From positions 1-64,000 of the forward strand of contig JBLMXQ010000134.1 in the NCBI GenBank assembly GCA_050257855.1: a stretch of DNA of 64,000 nucleotides, given 5' to 3'. Shown here piece after piece: positions 8,909 to 18,052 of the stretch. Source of the stretch: JBLMXQ01 sp050257855 (GTDB lineage Bacteria > Acidobacteriota > Vicinamibacteria > Vicinamibacterales > CAVVIG01). How positions within the stretch are numbered: position 1 is the first letter of the stretch; each line of letters starts with the position of its first letter. The notes under the pieces were generated by a model. It had not been told where the DNA came from. It made no database searches and was given only the letters and a program-made list of their open reading frames with translations. Both the position numbers and the translations under genes were made by a program.

Positions 8909-11671
8909 CTAGGGAAGGCCGAGAGACCAGGCGCTGCGCCCGTGCGTTGCAGCGTACAGCACGCGCTGATTCGGCACGATGGTCAAGCCAGCGACTTCGA
9001 CCATCGGCAATCCCGCACCGGCGACGACCCAGGTGTTGCTTCCGAACGGCAGTTTCATCACGCCGAAGTCAGAGGCCGCGTAGAGATCGCCCATGACGTC
9101 GTCGTGGACCACGGCTGTAATCGGAAAGTCTGGCAGGTTGTGGCTGACGTCGACCCACGTCCCTGGACCCGTCCCGCTCCAGGTGACGTCGAACACGTGA
9201 CCCGGCGTCGCCGGCGTGTTCAAATCGTAGCCGTTGTACGAAATCCACGCATGGTGGGCGTTTGTCGGGTCGACGTAGATCGCGCTGATCGCCCGGCCGG
9301 GATCGTTCGTTCCGGGATCGATCCGGTTCCAGACGACGGACGCCGCTGTCGCGTCTGCATTGTCGGTGATGAACACGCGGCCCGTGCTCGTCGCGGCCCA
9401 TATGGTGCCGGTGTTCTGTGCGGCGCGAGCGATCCATGCGATGGCCCCGCCGCGGCGGGTGTCGCCGTACTCGCCCGGATTCGGAAGGTCGAGTGTGTCC
9501 GTCAGGTCCGTCGCGCCAGCCGGGCCAATCGTGACGAAGTCACCGCAGCCAGGCTGTGCGGCGGAGGTCGTAAACTCGGGGCAGTTGGCTTCGAGGAAGG
9601 CTTGATTGCCGCCCCAGTCCTGCGTCCGCCAGACGGAGAACGAACCCTCGAAGATCGACCCCGCCATGGCCGGATTCGGGTCGGCGATGATCGGGGGATA
9701 GAAGAAGGCGGCCTCGGGGCTGGTGATGATCGGCGCCGAGATGATCACCCACTTCGTCGGGTCGCCGTCACGGAAGTTCGCATCGTGCGCCTGGCCGGTG
9801 AACGTATTGAAGCGCAGCCCATCGTCCGCGGTGTTGAAACCCGACTGACCGCCGTCTCCGTAGATTTCCTGGGGCCAGTCCACACGAGAACCGTTGTATT
9901 GGAACGTCCCGTTGTCCTGCGTGCCCCCCTGGAGAAGATTCTGCGGCCGCTGCGCGCTCGCCGACAGGCTCTGGAACTGCAGCGTCGACAGACCGTTGTT
10001 CATGTTGACGAGCTGATTCGGAACCCTGCCGAGAAGGCTCTTGCAGAAGGCCGTGTCCGACGCATCCAGCCCGCGCCGATCGCATTTCGCGGAGATGTCC
10101 GCGAACCTGCCGTCCGAACGGACGACACCACCATCCGAGCCCGTGACGAACTGCAACGGGTTGCCGGGCACCGTGACGATGGCGTGCTGATCCGGGTGGA
10201 TCGCCTCGGCGTGATTCGGGTCGCCGTCCTGCGTCAGGTCGCTCCACGTATCGCCGCCGTCCGTGGACAGCAGCCACGCTCGGCCGTTCGACTGCGCGTG
10301 AAGCTCGCCGTACGCGAACGACCCGCCGAGGTAGACGACGTCAGGGGCGCCGGCTGGCGTATGGACAACGTTGTCGTACCAGCACTGGCCCGAGCAGTAG
10401 TTGTCGACCTGGGCTCCGCCCATGGAGGTGAACGTCGCCGCGGTATCGGCGTCATCGCTCCTCCAGAAGTTCGAGTGATGGTTCTTGCCACCGCCCTGCC
10501 CTTCGCCGACGTATATCCTCGTATCGCCGCTCGGCAGGGTTGTGACGTCGAACTCGGTGCGATCGATCGCCGAGGCAGCCACGGTCGGATCCTGAGGCGC
10601 GAAGATCTGCGAGAACGTGGCGCCATCGTTCGTCGAGCGCCAGATGCCCTGCTGGAAGGCGCTGACGTAGATGATTCCCGGATGCGTCGGGTCGACCTTG
10701 ACGGTCGTCGCGCCGCGCACGGGGGCCGGAGACGGCCAGATGAGCGTGAACGTGGCTCCAGTCTGCCGCCAGAGGCCGCGGACCGGGAGCGGATGGCCGG
10801 TCGCCGGACTCGACGATGCTCCGCTGCTGACCGAACTGATACCGCGCACGGCGCTGGCAACCGGCACGAGCAGGTTGCCGTCGTTGTCCAGGGCCATCTG
10901 TCCAATCGCCCGTTGGAAGAAGACGTCGCTGCCGGGAACGAACGTCCACGTCCGACCCCCGTCCGTCGTCTTGTAGATGCCCACGCCCGCTTCCGAATCA
11001 CCCGAGGCGTTCGGCTCGCCGGTGCCGGCATAGAGCGTGTTGCCGGAGCGATCGCTCTGATCCATCAGCAGTGATCCGATCGCATTCGTACCGAAGCTGG
11101 TGGAGAGGAATTGCCAGTTCGGGCTCCCGGCAAGCGCGTCCTTCGCCTTCCAGACGCCTCCACCGGCAGCGGCGACATACAGCGGGCAGGCGCCCGGTTT
11201 ACAGGTGGGCCCGATCGCCATCGCCGTCACGCGGCCGCTCGCGACGTACTGCGCCCCGTCGAAAAGGAACGGATTGAGCACGGCTGGATAGGTCGCCTTG
11301 CTCGGACCAATCAACTGCCAGGCGCCGCTCGAATGCGTCCCGGCATTCAATTCGGCCCAGCCACGCTGGGCGGCGAGGGTGGCCTCTCCCGGTATCTCCG
11401 CTGCGGGGTACGCCCGGAGCAGGTAGGCTTCCACGTCCGCCGTGTAATCGGGCCAGCGTGATTCGTTCGGTCCGACGAGCGCCCGTTTGTTGTCGCCCGG
11501 CCGCGCCATGTCGGGATCGACTTTCTTGAAGGCGAGCGCGCGCGCCGCCGGCGAGGTGGTTACGCGTGCGGTGCGAAGTGCAACGGAGGCCATTGCCACG
11601 CCCACTGCAATCAACGCAGTCGCAGCGGCCAGGAGCAGATACCGGAAGCGACGATTCGAGCTGTTGTACAT
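8909..11671 (-). CDS. BNR/sialidase-type beta-propeller exported protein
   Basis: The 920-residue product begins with an Arg-rich segment and one membrane or signal helix (YLLLAAATALIAVGVAMASV). The rest is an extracytoplasmic beta-propeller region with several BNR/Asp-box motifs: KTTDGGRTWTF (about 240), STNDGATFSQIF (about 345) and STDGGDTWSDLT (about 475). Such proteins fall in the WD40/YVTN/BNR and VPS10-like group. They are often called exo-alpha-sialidase, but no sialidase Arg triad could be verified, so an enzymatic activity should not be assumed. The start is ATG 11671, with GGAAG five bases upstream; a GTG two codons earlier is possible. Confidence 0.75.
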   Translation of the reverse strand: MYNSSNRRFRYLLLAAATALIAVGVAMASVALRTARVTTSPAARALAFKKVDPDMARPGDNKRALVGPNESRWPDYTADVEAYLLRAYPAAEIPGEATLAAQRGWAELNAGTHSSGAWQLIGPSKATYPAVLNPFLFDGAQYVASGRVTAMAIGPTCKPGACPLYVAAAGGGVWKAKDALAGSPNWQFLSTSFGTNAIGSLLMDQSDRSGNTLYAGTGEPNASGDSEAGVGIYKTTDGGRTWTFVPGSDVFFQRAIGQMALDNDGNLLVPVASAVRGISSVSSGASSSPATGHPLPVRGLWRQTGATFTLIWPSPAPVRGATTVKVDPTHPGIIYVSAFQQGIWRSTNDGATFSQIFAPQDPTVAASAIDRTEFDVTTLPSGDTRIYVGEGQGGGKNHHSNFWRSDDADTAATFTSMGGAQVDNYCSGQCWYDNVVHTPAGAPDVVYLGGSFAYGELHAQSNGRAWLLSTDGGDTWSDLTQDGDPNHAEAIHPDQHAIVTVPGNPLQFVTGSDGGVVRSDGRFADISAKCDRRGLDASDTAFCKSLLGRVPNQLVNMNNGLSTLQFQSLSASAQRPQNLLQGGTQDNGTFQYNGSRVDWPQEIYGDGGQSGFNTADDGLRFNTFTGQAHDANFRDGDPTKWVIISAPIITSPEAAFFYPPIIADPNPAMAGSIFEGSFSVWRTQDWGGNQAFLEANCPEFTTSAAQPGCGDFVTIGPAGATDLTDTLDLPNPGEYGDTRRGGAIAWIARAAQNTGTIWAATSTGRVFITDNADATAASVVWNRIDPGTNDPGRAISAIYVDPTNAHHAWISYNGYDLNTPATPGHVFDVTWSGTGPGTWVDVSHNLPDFPITAVVHDDVMGDLYAASDFGVMKLPFGSNTWVVAGAGLPMVEVAGLTIVPNQRVLYAATHGRSAWSLGLP

Positions 11672-12004
11672 GAACACTTCCTTCCGCGAGGAATGAAGAA
11701 ACGACCGCCGCAGAGCGTGGCGAGGCTACTCCCGCCGTTGGAGGCGGTCAAGGAGGTATTGCGAAATCGAACGAGCGGATGGGCTGGCGAATCTCAGCCG
11801 CAGCTCGCGCGGCGTCGCTCGACGCGCTGACGTCCGTCGGCGACACAGCCAACTCTGCCGGGAACATGGCAGCGGCAGGTTCCGCCGGCAGACCCGTGCT
11901 GCCAGATGCGAGGAATTGCCGGACAAATCAGGCCGCGCGCGAAGAACAATTCTTGCTTCCGCGAACACGAACCGATCGACGACGTCAATCAGAGAAAGGC
12001 CTCC
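11672..12004. other. Divergent intergenic region
   Basis: These 333 bases separate two divergent exported-protein genes, so promoters for both are expected. A small inverted repeat (AAGAA-CAA-TTCTT) is present near 11943-11955. The plus-strand frame is open from 11906, but no start better than 12005 is evident. I see nothing else of note. Confidence 0.4.
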
Positions 12005-12694
12005 ATGCGGCGGACATTCGGGGTGCTCGCAGTCCTGTTCGCATCGGGGATCGGCCTTGTCGCGTCGACGCTTGCGACGATTGTGCTGGTCCCGGTTCCG
12101 GCGGCCGGTCAGGCACTCAGCGATGTTCAGATCGAAGCAGCGATCGCCGCGGGCCGAACGAGGAAACCGGTGGACCTCGTCGTCTCCTGCACGGCGACGA
12201 TCGGATTCGGGACAGGCATAGTTGCAGGCATCGCCGGGGGACGACAGCCGACCGGAGCATTTTCGGTCGCCGTCTCGGATTCCGAAGGCCGCATCGCGGC
12301 TCTGGCGTTCCAGGCCAGACGCGTCCATGAGCCGTTCACGAAGGACAACGTTTCCGGCGATCTGAAACGCCAGGCGGTTTTCGTCACCGTCGAGCCGAAC
12401 GCGCCCGCTCGATCCGACGAGATCCTCGCGGTGCCGTCTCCGATAGAGAGCGTGGTCCTGCAGTCAAGACAGCAGCGCGAGGCCGTCGCCCGGCCGTTGA
12501 GGATCGGCACCGAGCCGGTCGAATGGTCCGACCGGCTCGGCGACAGTATCACGTCGAATCGAGCCGCCGCCCTGTTCTCGCTCGATTCGGTTCGCGGGTT
12601 GCCTCCGGGCGACGTGGATGTCGTGGTGCTGACTGAGGCGGGCGAGCGGCGCTGCACGATTCCCGGCGACGATCGCGGGAAGATTCTGAAATAG
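12005..12694 (+). CDS. Exported protein of unknown function
   Basis: This 229-residue protein has an N-terminal hydrophobic export signal (GVLAVLFASGIGLVASTLATIV) with a probable cleavage site after PVPAAGQA. The mature domain opens with LSDVQIEAAIAAGRTRK and contains a conserved-looking ARRVHEPFTKDN segment. I recognise no enzyme motif; the style resembles other single-domain secreted acidobacterial proteins. I chose ATG 12005 over the upstream in-frame start because AGAAAGG precedes it and the signal peptide starts there. It converges closely (27 bp) with the barrel-like gene at 12722. Confidence 0.65.
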   Translation: MRRTFGVLAVLFASGIGLVASTLATIVLVPVPAAGQALSDVQIEAAIAAGRTRKPVDLVVSCTATIGFGTGIVAGIAGGRQPTGAFSVAVSDSEGRIAALAFQARRVHEPFTKDNVSGDLKRQAVFVTVEPNAPARSDEILAVPSPIESVVLQSRQQREAVARPLRIGTEPVEWSDRLGDSITSNRAAALFSLDSVRGLPPGDVDVVVLTEAGERRCTIPGDDRGKILK

Positions 12695-12721
12695 CCGCGA
12701 ACGCCGGGATCGACGCAGCTG

Positions 12722-13609
12722 TTATTGCCGTGGACGGTGGGACGCCGCCGGGCTGATGTAGAAGGAGACGCCGCCCGAAAACGTGGTGCCGGCGCCGTTC
12801 TCGTCGAGCGTCGCAATCGTGCGGCCGAGCGATCCGAACACGCTCATGCTCGGCCTCAGGGCGTACGCCAGGCCGCCGGTCACCTCGGTGCGATCCCGGG
12901 TCAGCCCCGTGAGGGCATCGACGCTCGTCCACGAATGGCTGAACGACGCCGACAGGCCGACCCGCGGCGCCACCTGCATGCCAGCGCCCGCGCCGGCGAA
13001 CCAGACGGCGCGCGAGAACCAGCCGGCCGAGGCGTAGAACCGCCGTCCGCTCCGATCCACTTCGACGGAGACCGGCAGACCGAACCGAGTCCGTGTCTCT
13101 CCTGATGCGAGCGACTGCATGACCCCGGTGCCGAGCACCTCGAGCGTCGGCGCGACCGCGACCTTCAGACCGTACTCATCGTTCGCGTAGGCGGCGTACT
13201 TCCCGCTGAAGTACGTCGTGCCCAGGCCGCCGACGACGCCGGACGCGTCGTTGGCGACCACACGCGGCAGGCTCGCGGCAAACTGAAAGCGGTTCGTGAG
13301 GCCGATGGCCACGTTTACGACGGGGACGTCGGTTTCGCCGATGCCGTTGCCCTGCCATCGCGTCATCGACAGGTCGACCGACATCGCTCCCGATGCCATC
13401 AGGTCGGCGTCGTCGATCCAGGCGAGCGGCATCGCGCCGATTCCGGACGCGGCGCCCGACGCAATCGGCAGCGGGCTCCTGCTCGGCGGCGACGCGTGAC
13501 CGTGGGCCTGGTTGCTCTTTCCCTGCGCGAACAGCCGGCCGGGAAGAAAGACGGCGAGCGCGGCGACGAGTACCGCGCCCGCCCTCGAGGGGCTAGCGGC
13601 CCTTCCCAT
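12722..13609 (-). CDS. Predicted outer-membrane beta-barrel protein
   Basis: This 295-residue protein has a signal peptide (MGRAASPSRAGAVLVAALAVF, cleaved near LFAQG), a short His/Ser/Pro-rich stretch, then alternating beta-strand sequence typical of small outer-membrane barrels or transporter-like porins (FQFAASLPRV, GLPVSVEVDRSGRRFYASAGWF, GGVSFYIS near the C-terminus). The product fits channel or sensor barrels of unknown substrate. Its ATG lies inside the end of the upstream gene (stop at 13593), a 17-bp overlap that suggests translational coupling. No good Shine-Dalgarno is visible, which fits coupling. Confidence 0.65.
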   Translation of the reverse strand: MGRAASPSRAGAVLVAALAVFLPGRLFAQGKSNQAHGHASPPSRSPLPIASGAASGIGAMPLAWIDDADLMASGAMSVDLSMTRWQGNGIGETDVPVVNVAIGLTNRFQFAASLPRVVANDASGVVGGLGTTYFSGKYAAYANDEYGLKVAVAPTLEVLGTGVMQSLASGETRTRFGLPVSVEVDRSGRRFYASAGWFSRAVWFAGAGAGMQVAPRVGLSASFSHSWTSVDALTGLTRDRTEVTGGLAYALRPSMSVFGSLGRTIATLDENGAGTTFSGGVSFYISPAASHRPRQ

Positions 13610-14237
13610 GCTTCGGCTTCGTGGTGGCGGTGCTGGTCGTGCCCTTCGTGCCGGTCGCGTCGAGATCCTGCTCCGTTTCGACCTCGCCCTCATGAGCAGC
13701 GCTCGTTGCGTCGGTCCCCGGACGCAGTTTCTGGATGGACTGGCCGAGGCTGTTGTGGTTCGTCACCATCTCCTGCTTGAGGTCGGCGAACGGGATGCCG
13801 AGATTCTGCGACACGTGCAGCGCGGCGATGAACTGGCCCTGGTTCCTGAAGCCGGCCGCCGCATCCTGCAGCGTCATGCCCTGTGGCAGCATCGCGGTCA
13901 GCCTCGAGGCGAGCTGAGGGTGGGACTCGATTTTCGTCGCGATCGGCGACGACGCCGTCCCGGTAGTCGTTCCCGTGCTCGTCGTCGTGCCCGCGTGCGT
14001 GCCCTTCCGGCTCCCGTGCGCCATCGCGTGCGACGTCGACGTGTGGGTCGTCGTGCGATGACTCGTCGGCGCGGTCGCATGCGCCGTTCCACCGTGGGTT
14101 GGGGCAGCGGTATGCGGCGTCGGCGCCGCATGCGGCACGGTCGGGTGCACCGGAGGATGGCCGTGCTGGCCGGCGAGAGCCGTCGTTGCGCAGAACGCCG
14201 TCGCCACCGCAACGGTCGAGATCGTGGCAAGTCGCAT
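13593..14237 (-). CDS. Exported Thr/His/Ala-rich protein
   Basis: The 214-residue product has a signal peptide (MRLATISTVAVATAFCATTALA), a low-complexity Thr/His/Pro-rich region (about 24-95), and a folded-looking segment (about 96-170: KIESHPQLASRLTAMLPQG, AAGFRNQGQFIAALHVSQ, IPFADLKQEM). A charged Thr/Lys tail follows. The folded segment looks like a helical domain recurring in acidobacterial secreted proteins; its function is unknown. The His-rich linker could bind metal, but this is speculative. It overlaps the downstream barrel gene, so the two are probably co-translated. Confidence 0.65.
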   Translation of the reverse strand: MRLATISTVAVATAFCATTALAGQHGHPPVHPTVPHAAPTPHTAAPTHGGTAHATAPTSHRTTTHTSTSHAMAHGSRKGTHAGTTTSTGTTTGTASSPIATKIESHPQLASRLTAMLPQGMTLQDAAAGFRNQGQFIAALHVSQNLGIPFADLKQEMVTNHNSLGQSIQKLRPGTDATSAAHEGEVETEQDLDATGTKGTTSTATTKPKHGKGR

Positions 14238-14602
14238 CAGGGCTACCTCCCCGCCTGAATCTGCGCAAGGGGCATACCAGCCGGCCCGTACGCGAAAGGC
14301 TCTGAATTTCTGGCGAGTTTCGCGCTGACTTCGGGTCGTGCCGGTTTCAGTTCTGTCGCCAGGGCGCGCACGTTGTACTTCTTACACAGTGTTGTTCGAT
14401 GCGTTTACCGAGCCATCCACGAAGCGACGAATCGTCCAGCTGGCAGCGCCTTCCTGCAGCGCCGGCGAATGACAGACGAGCGCCAGTCGCGTGCGCAGAA
14501 TCCGCGCATTCTTCGTGCAAACCGCTCGGAGCCCCGAAAAGCCGGGCGCTAGAATCACGCGGACTCGGGAGTCCCGCGCGAAGAGCAGGACGAGGAGGGG
14601 CA
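14238..14602. other. Intergenic region before the LodA-like gene
   Basis: These 365 bases lie between divergent genes. The plus frame is open from 14399, but the strong GAGGAGGGG at 14592-14600 fixes the downstream gene at 14603. The AT-richer stretch around 14365-14405 is the best guess for promoter elements, but no box pair is convincing. No other gene is seen. Confidence 0.45.
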
Positions 14603-17600
14603 ATGGCGACCGTCTACAAGATCCATCCGGCCATTGGTATTGCGCGCATCGGCGACAGCGACGACTTCTTCATCGGGCCCGAGCGCCTCGGCGAGCAGCC
14701 CAATCCGCCGGGAGGATTCAAGGACACGCAGTGCCGCGTCAAACGGCAGGCAGCGCGTTTCCGGATCTTCGCGCACCACGACGACGGCACGGTCGAGGAG
14801 ATCACCAAGGCGAAAGCCAACATCACGTGGACGGTCCATCTGGCGAACAAGAAGGCGGCGTTCCCCGGTCGCGGCAACAGCGGGTCCGCGTCGGATCTGA
14901 CCATCGATCCCGGTCCCCGGAGCGCCAACGGACCGAACCAGCGGAAGCTGTTCGATACGGGCGCCATCAAGTTCTCCAGTACAACGACCACGGTGCCGCT
15001 CGGAGAGATTCGCACGGATGCCGACAATCACCTGCTCGTGCTCGGCGGCTCCGGACACTCGGCGTCGCCGACCGGGAATGGCCTCGGGGACTTCTGGCAG
15101 AACACCGAGTGGTTCGACGATGTCTCGGACGGCCCGGTGACGGCCGCCATCCAGCTGCTGTCGGACAACTCGACGCCTGCCGTCACCGGCGCCTGGGTGA
15201 TCGCCGCGCCGCCGAAGTTTGCGCCGCACCAGGACAGCGTGATGACCCTGTACGACCGGGTGCTTCAGGTCATGGTCGCGGCGAACCTCGTGCCCAAGCC
15301 GACCACGACGTCCTACACGAAGGACATCTACCCCATCCTGCAGCGTGCGCGCGACATCCACTGGGTCATCGACATCAGCCCGAGTACGGCCATGACGTGG
15401 GCGGATCCGGTCACGGACGGCACGCTCAAGAACGCGATCTTCAGCTCGCTGAAGATACCCGGCGGGGGCGGCGACGACATGCCGCAGCTGAATGCGCCCT
15501 CGCCGAACGACCCGTCGGACTTCCAGACGGATCGACTGACGCCGGAGCAGTACGATCACATGCAGCGCTGGAAGGACAACACGAACTACACCGACGACTG
15601 GGCCGGACCGCCGGCGCCTCAGACCGACATCACGCCGGATGGCCTGGACCGCGCCGCCCTCGAAGCGTGCGTCGGCGGTTCCTTCTTTCCCGGCATCGAA
15701 GCGGGAGGTCTGCCGTCGAGCGCCAGCGCGTACTACCCGGGGCTCGCCGCGCAGTCGCGCCCGATCGCGATCGCCTCCAACTACGCAGAGGGATTCCGTC
15801 TCGATCACGCCGTGGTGTCCGCCGGCGACATCACCGCGGCCATGGCGCTGCCGTGGCAGGCTGACTTCACGGATTGCGCCCAGAACTGGTGGCCCGTGCC
15901 CCGCCCCAACCAGGTGACTCGCAACGGCACGGCGGGCCAGGACTGGACGGCCGGAATCGTCGGCAGCCTCGACGACATGGTCCACAAGTGGAGTCAGCTG
16001 GGCTTCGTGCTTCGCCAGGGAAACCAGCACGTCGAACTGGAGCGCTGCGATTCGCCGACGATCATGCTCGTCACGCCGCTCCTGAACTTTCAGGACGTGC
16101 CGCAGAACCCGCTCGGCGCGGTCCGCGAGATGGCGCTCGCGATCACCTTCGAGGTCATCTCGCCGTCGAGCACGGTCACGCTGCAGTACGCACCGGGCGG
16201 CGCACCATCGAATCCCCAGCTGACCGCGTACAACACCTCGGTCACCGTCGGGCCGACGCCGCCCAACGGCATCGTTCCCGCCCGCCTGTGGGTGATCTAC
16301 CGCACCGGCAATCCGGGCGACGTGCTGCCCCCGCAAATCGTGACCGTCCAGGATTCGGGCGCGACCCAGAGCTGGAACATCACGATCATTGGAAACACCG
16401 TCGCGCGAAAGACCTCGAGCGTCGCCCTCGTCCTGGACCGATCGGGCAGCATGTCGGAGGACAGAGGAGATGGCCAGAGCAAGCACGATTCGCTGCAGCA
16501 GGCCGCCAGCATCTTCGTGGACGCCATGGTGGAAGGCGATGGCGTCGGCCTGGTGCGGTTCAACGAGGACGCGCAGGTGCTGCAGTCCATCATGCAGCTT
16601 GGTGACGGAGGCCTGTCCGATATCAACCGGGGAAACACGAAGGACACGATCAACAGCAGCCAGCTCGACCCGAACGGACTGACCTCGATCGGCGACGGCA
16701 TCTTCGAAGGACGCGGAATCCTGAACTCGGCGCCGGTCGCATATGACGTGCACTCGCTGGTGGTGCTGACCGACGGCGTGGAAAATCAGCCGCGCATGAT
16801 TGCCGACGTCGCGGACCAGATCAACGAGTTCACGTACGCCATCGGTCTGGGGCAGCCGCAGAACATCAGCGTGCCGGCACTGCAGACCATCTCCGGAAAC
16901 AACGGTGGATACCTGCTCGTCACCGGCGCCATCTCGACCGACAACCGTTTCATGCTCGAGAAGTACTTCCTGCAGATCCTGGCCGGCGTCAGCAACGCCG
17001 AGATCGTGCTCGATCCGGACGGCCAGATCTTCCAGGGCCGCGTGGAGCGAGTGCCCTTCCAGTTGACCTCCGCTGATTCGTGCGTCGACGTCATCCTCCT
17101 GACGCCAAACCCGAGGGCGGTCGACTTCCGCATTCAGACGCCCGGCGGGCGAATCATCGAGCCGTGGCGCGCGCTCGCGGAGCCCGGCATGCGATTCGTC
17201 CTGTCCGACGGCATCAGCTACTACCGGCTCGCCCTGCCGGTCGAGCTCTTGCCCAATCGTTTCGACAACGAGGGGACGTGGTACGCGCTCATGACGATCG
17301 GACGTCCCCATCTCGTGCGGAGCGAGACGCCCGGCGGCGTCGACACCAGCATCCTGCACGGCATGTTTGCGCCGCCGGACCGGAGACGTGCGAGGCCTGC
17401 ACAGGGCGCGCAGGCGCGTCGGGCGAGCATCCTGGCGGCGGATCGGTCCGCGGCTGCGTCCACAGGAGGCATGGGCAGCTCCGTCTCGGCCTCGGTCGTC
17501 AGCCGCACGCTGCCCTACAGTCTGGTCGTGCACACCTATTCGAACCTGTCCCTGCAGGCACATGTCGAGCAGGCGGACTTCGGGCCGGGGGCTGCAATCG

Positions 17601-18052
17601 CTCTGTACGCGTCCCTGGCGCAATCGGGCATCCCGCTCGCCGGTCACGCCCAGGTGTGGGCGGATGTCACCCGTCCGGACGGCAGCACCACGGTGGCGGG
17701 ACTGACCGAGCACGAGGCGGGCCAGCACTCCGGATCCTTTGCCACCACGATTCCTGGTGTGTACCGCTTCCGCGTGCGCGCGCGTGGAACCTCTTTTCGC
17801 GGCGAGCCCTTCACCCGGGAGAAGACGCTGACGGCGCCGGTGTGGCGGGGGGGCAACAACACCGGCGGCAATGGCGGGACGACCACGCCGGGCGGCGGTC
17901 TGCAGACCGTGGTGTGCGAGCTGCTCGACTGTCTGTTGCGGGGCGAGGGCGGCGTGAGCGCCGCCCTCGAGGAGCGGCTGCGGGCTTCAGGAATCGATCT
18001 TGGAGCCGCGCGCCGGTGCCTGGAGAAGCTGTGTCATGCAGACCGACGCTGA
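14603..18052 (+). CDS. LodA-like CTQ quinoprotein fused to a von Willebrand A domain
   Basis: This 1149-residue cytoplasmic-type protein has no signal peptide. Residues 1 to about 590 match the L-lysine epsilon-oxidase (LodA/GoxA) family: an N-terminal IHPAIGIARIGDSDDFFIGPE, the motif EACVGGSFFPGIEAGG with Cys356, and LPWQADFTDCAQNWWPVPRP with Trp418, Trp429 and Trp430. In the family a Cys and a Trp in these motifs are crosslinked into cysteine tryptophylquinone. Residues about 606-800 form a vWA domain with a full MIDAS (D612-x-S614-x-S616, T694, D724). A beta-rich region follows, then a Gly/Thr/Asn linker and a short tail with four Cys. The usual LodA has about 700 residues, so the C-terminal half is an addition. 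The gene overlaps its LodB-like partner. The substrate amine is unknown. Confidence 0.85.
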   Translation: MATVYKIHPAIGIARIGDSDDFFIGPERLGEQPNPPGGFKDTQCRVKRQAARFRIFAHHDDGTVEEITKAKANITWTVHLANKKAAFPGRGNSGSASDLTIDPGPRSANGPNQRKLFDTGAIKFSSTTTTVPLGEIRTDADNHLLVLGGSGHSASPTGNGLGDFWQNTEWFDDVSDGPVTAAIQLLSDNSTPAVTGAWVIAAPPKFAPHQDSVMTLYDRVLQVMVAANLVPKPTTTSYTKDIYPILQRARDIHWVIDISPSTAMTWADPVTDGTLKNAIFSSLKIPGGGGDDMPQLNAPSPNDPSDFQTDRLTPEQYDHMQRWKDNTNYTDDWAGPPAPQTDITPDGLDRAALEACVGGSFFPGIEAGGLPSSASAYYPGLAAQSRPIAIASNYAEGFRLDHAVVSAGDITAAMALPWQADFTDCAQNWWPVPRPNQVTRNGTAGQDWTAGIVGSLDDMVHKWSQLGFVLRQGNQHVELERCDSPTIMLVTPLLNFQDVPQNPLGAVREMALAITFEVISPSSTVTLQYAPGGAPSNPQLTAYNTSVTVGPTPPNGIVPARLWVIYRTGNPGDVLPPQIVTVQDSGATQSWNITIIGNTVARKTSSVALVLDRSGSMSEDRGDGQSKHDSLQQAASIFVDAMVEGDGVGLVRFNEDAQVLQSIMQLGDGGLSDINRGNTKDTINSSQLDPNGLTSIGDGIFEGRGILNSAPVAYDVHSLVVLTDGVENQPRMIADVADQINEFTYAIGLGQPQNISVPALQTISGNNGGYLLVTGAISTDNRFMLEKYFLQILAGVSNAEIVLDPDGQIFQGRVERVPFQLTSADSCVDVILLTPNPRAVDFRIQTPGGRIIEPWRALAEPGMRFVLSDGISYYRLALPVELLPNRFDNEGTWYALMTIGRPHLVRSETPGGVDTSILHGMFAPPDRRRARPAQGAQARRASILAADRSAAASTGGMGSSVSASVVSRTLPYSLVVHTYSNLSLQAHVEQADFGPGAAIALYASLAQSGIPLAGHAQVWADVTRPDGSTTVAGLTEHEAGQHSGSFATTIPGVYRFRVRARGTSFRGEPFTREKTLTAPVWRGGNNTGGNGGTTTPGGGLQTVVCELLDCLLRGEGGVSAALEERLRASGIDLGAARRCLEKLCHADRR

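Noticed and set aside
8909..11671. A functional sialidase
   Set aside because: Asp-box motifs occur in many non-enzymatic propellers, and the catalytic Arg triad could not be shown.
14555..17728. A 1057-codon open frame antisense to the LodA-vWA gene
   Set aside because: It is a GC-rich shadow frame with Arg/Asp/Val-biased composition, no recognisable domain and no Shine-Dalgarno, while the opposite strand has clear family motifs.
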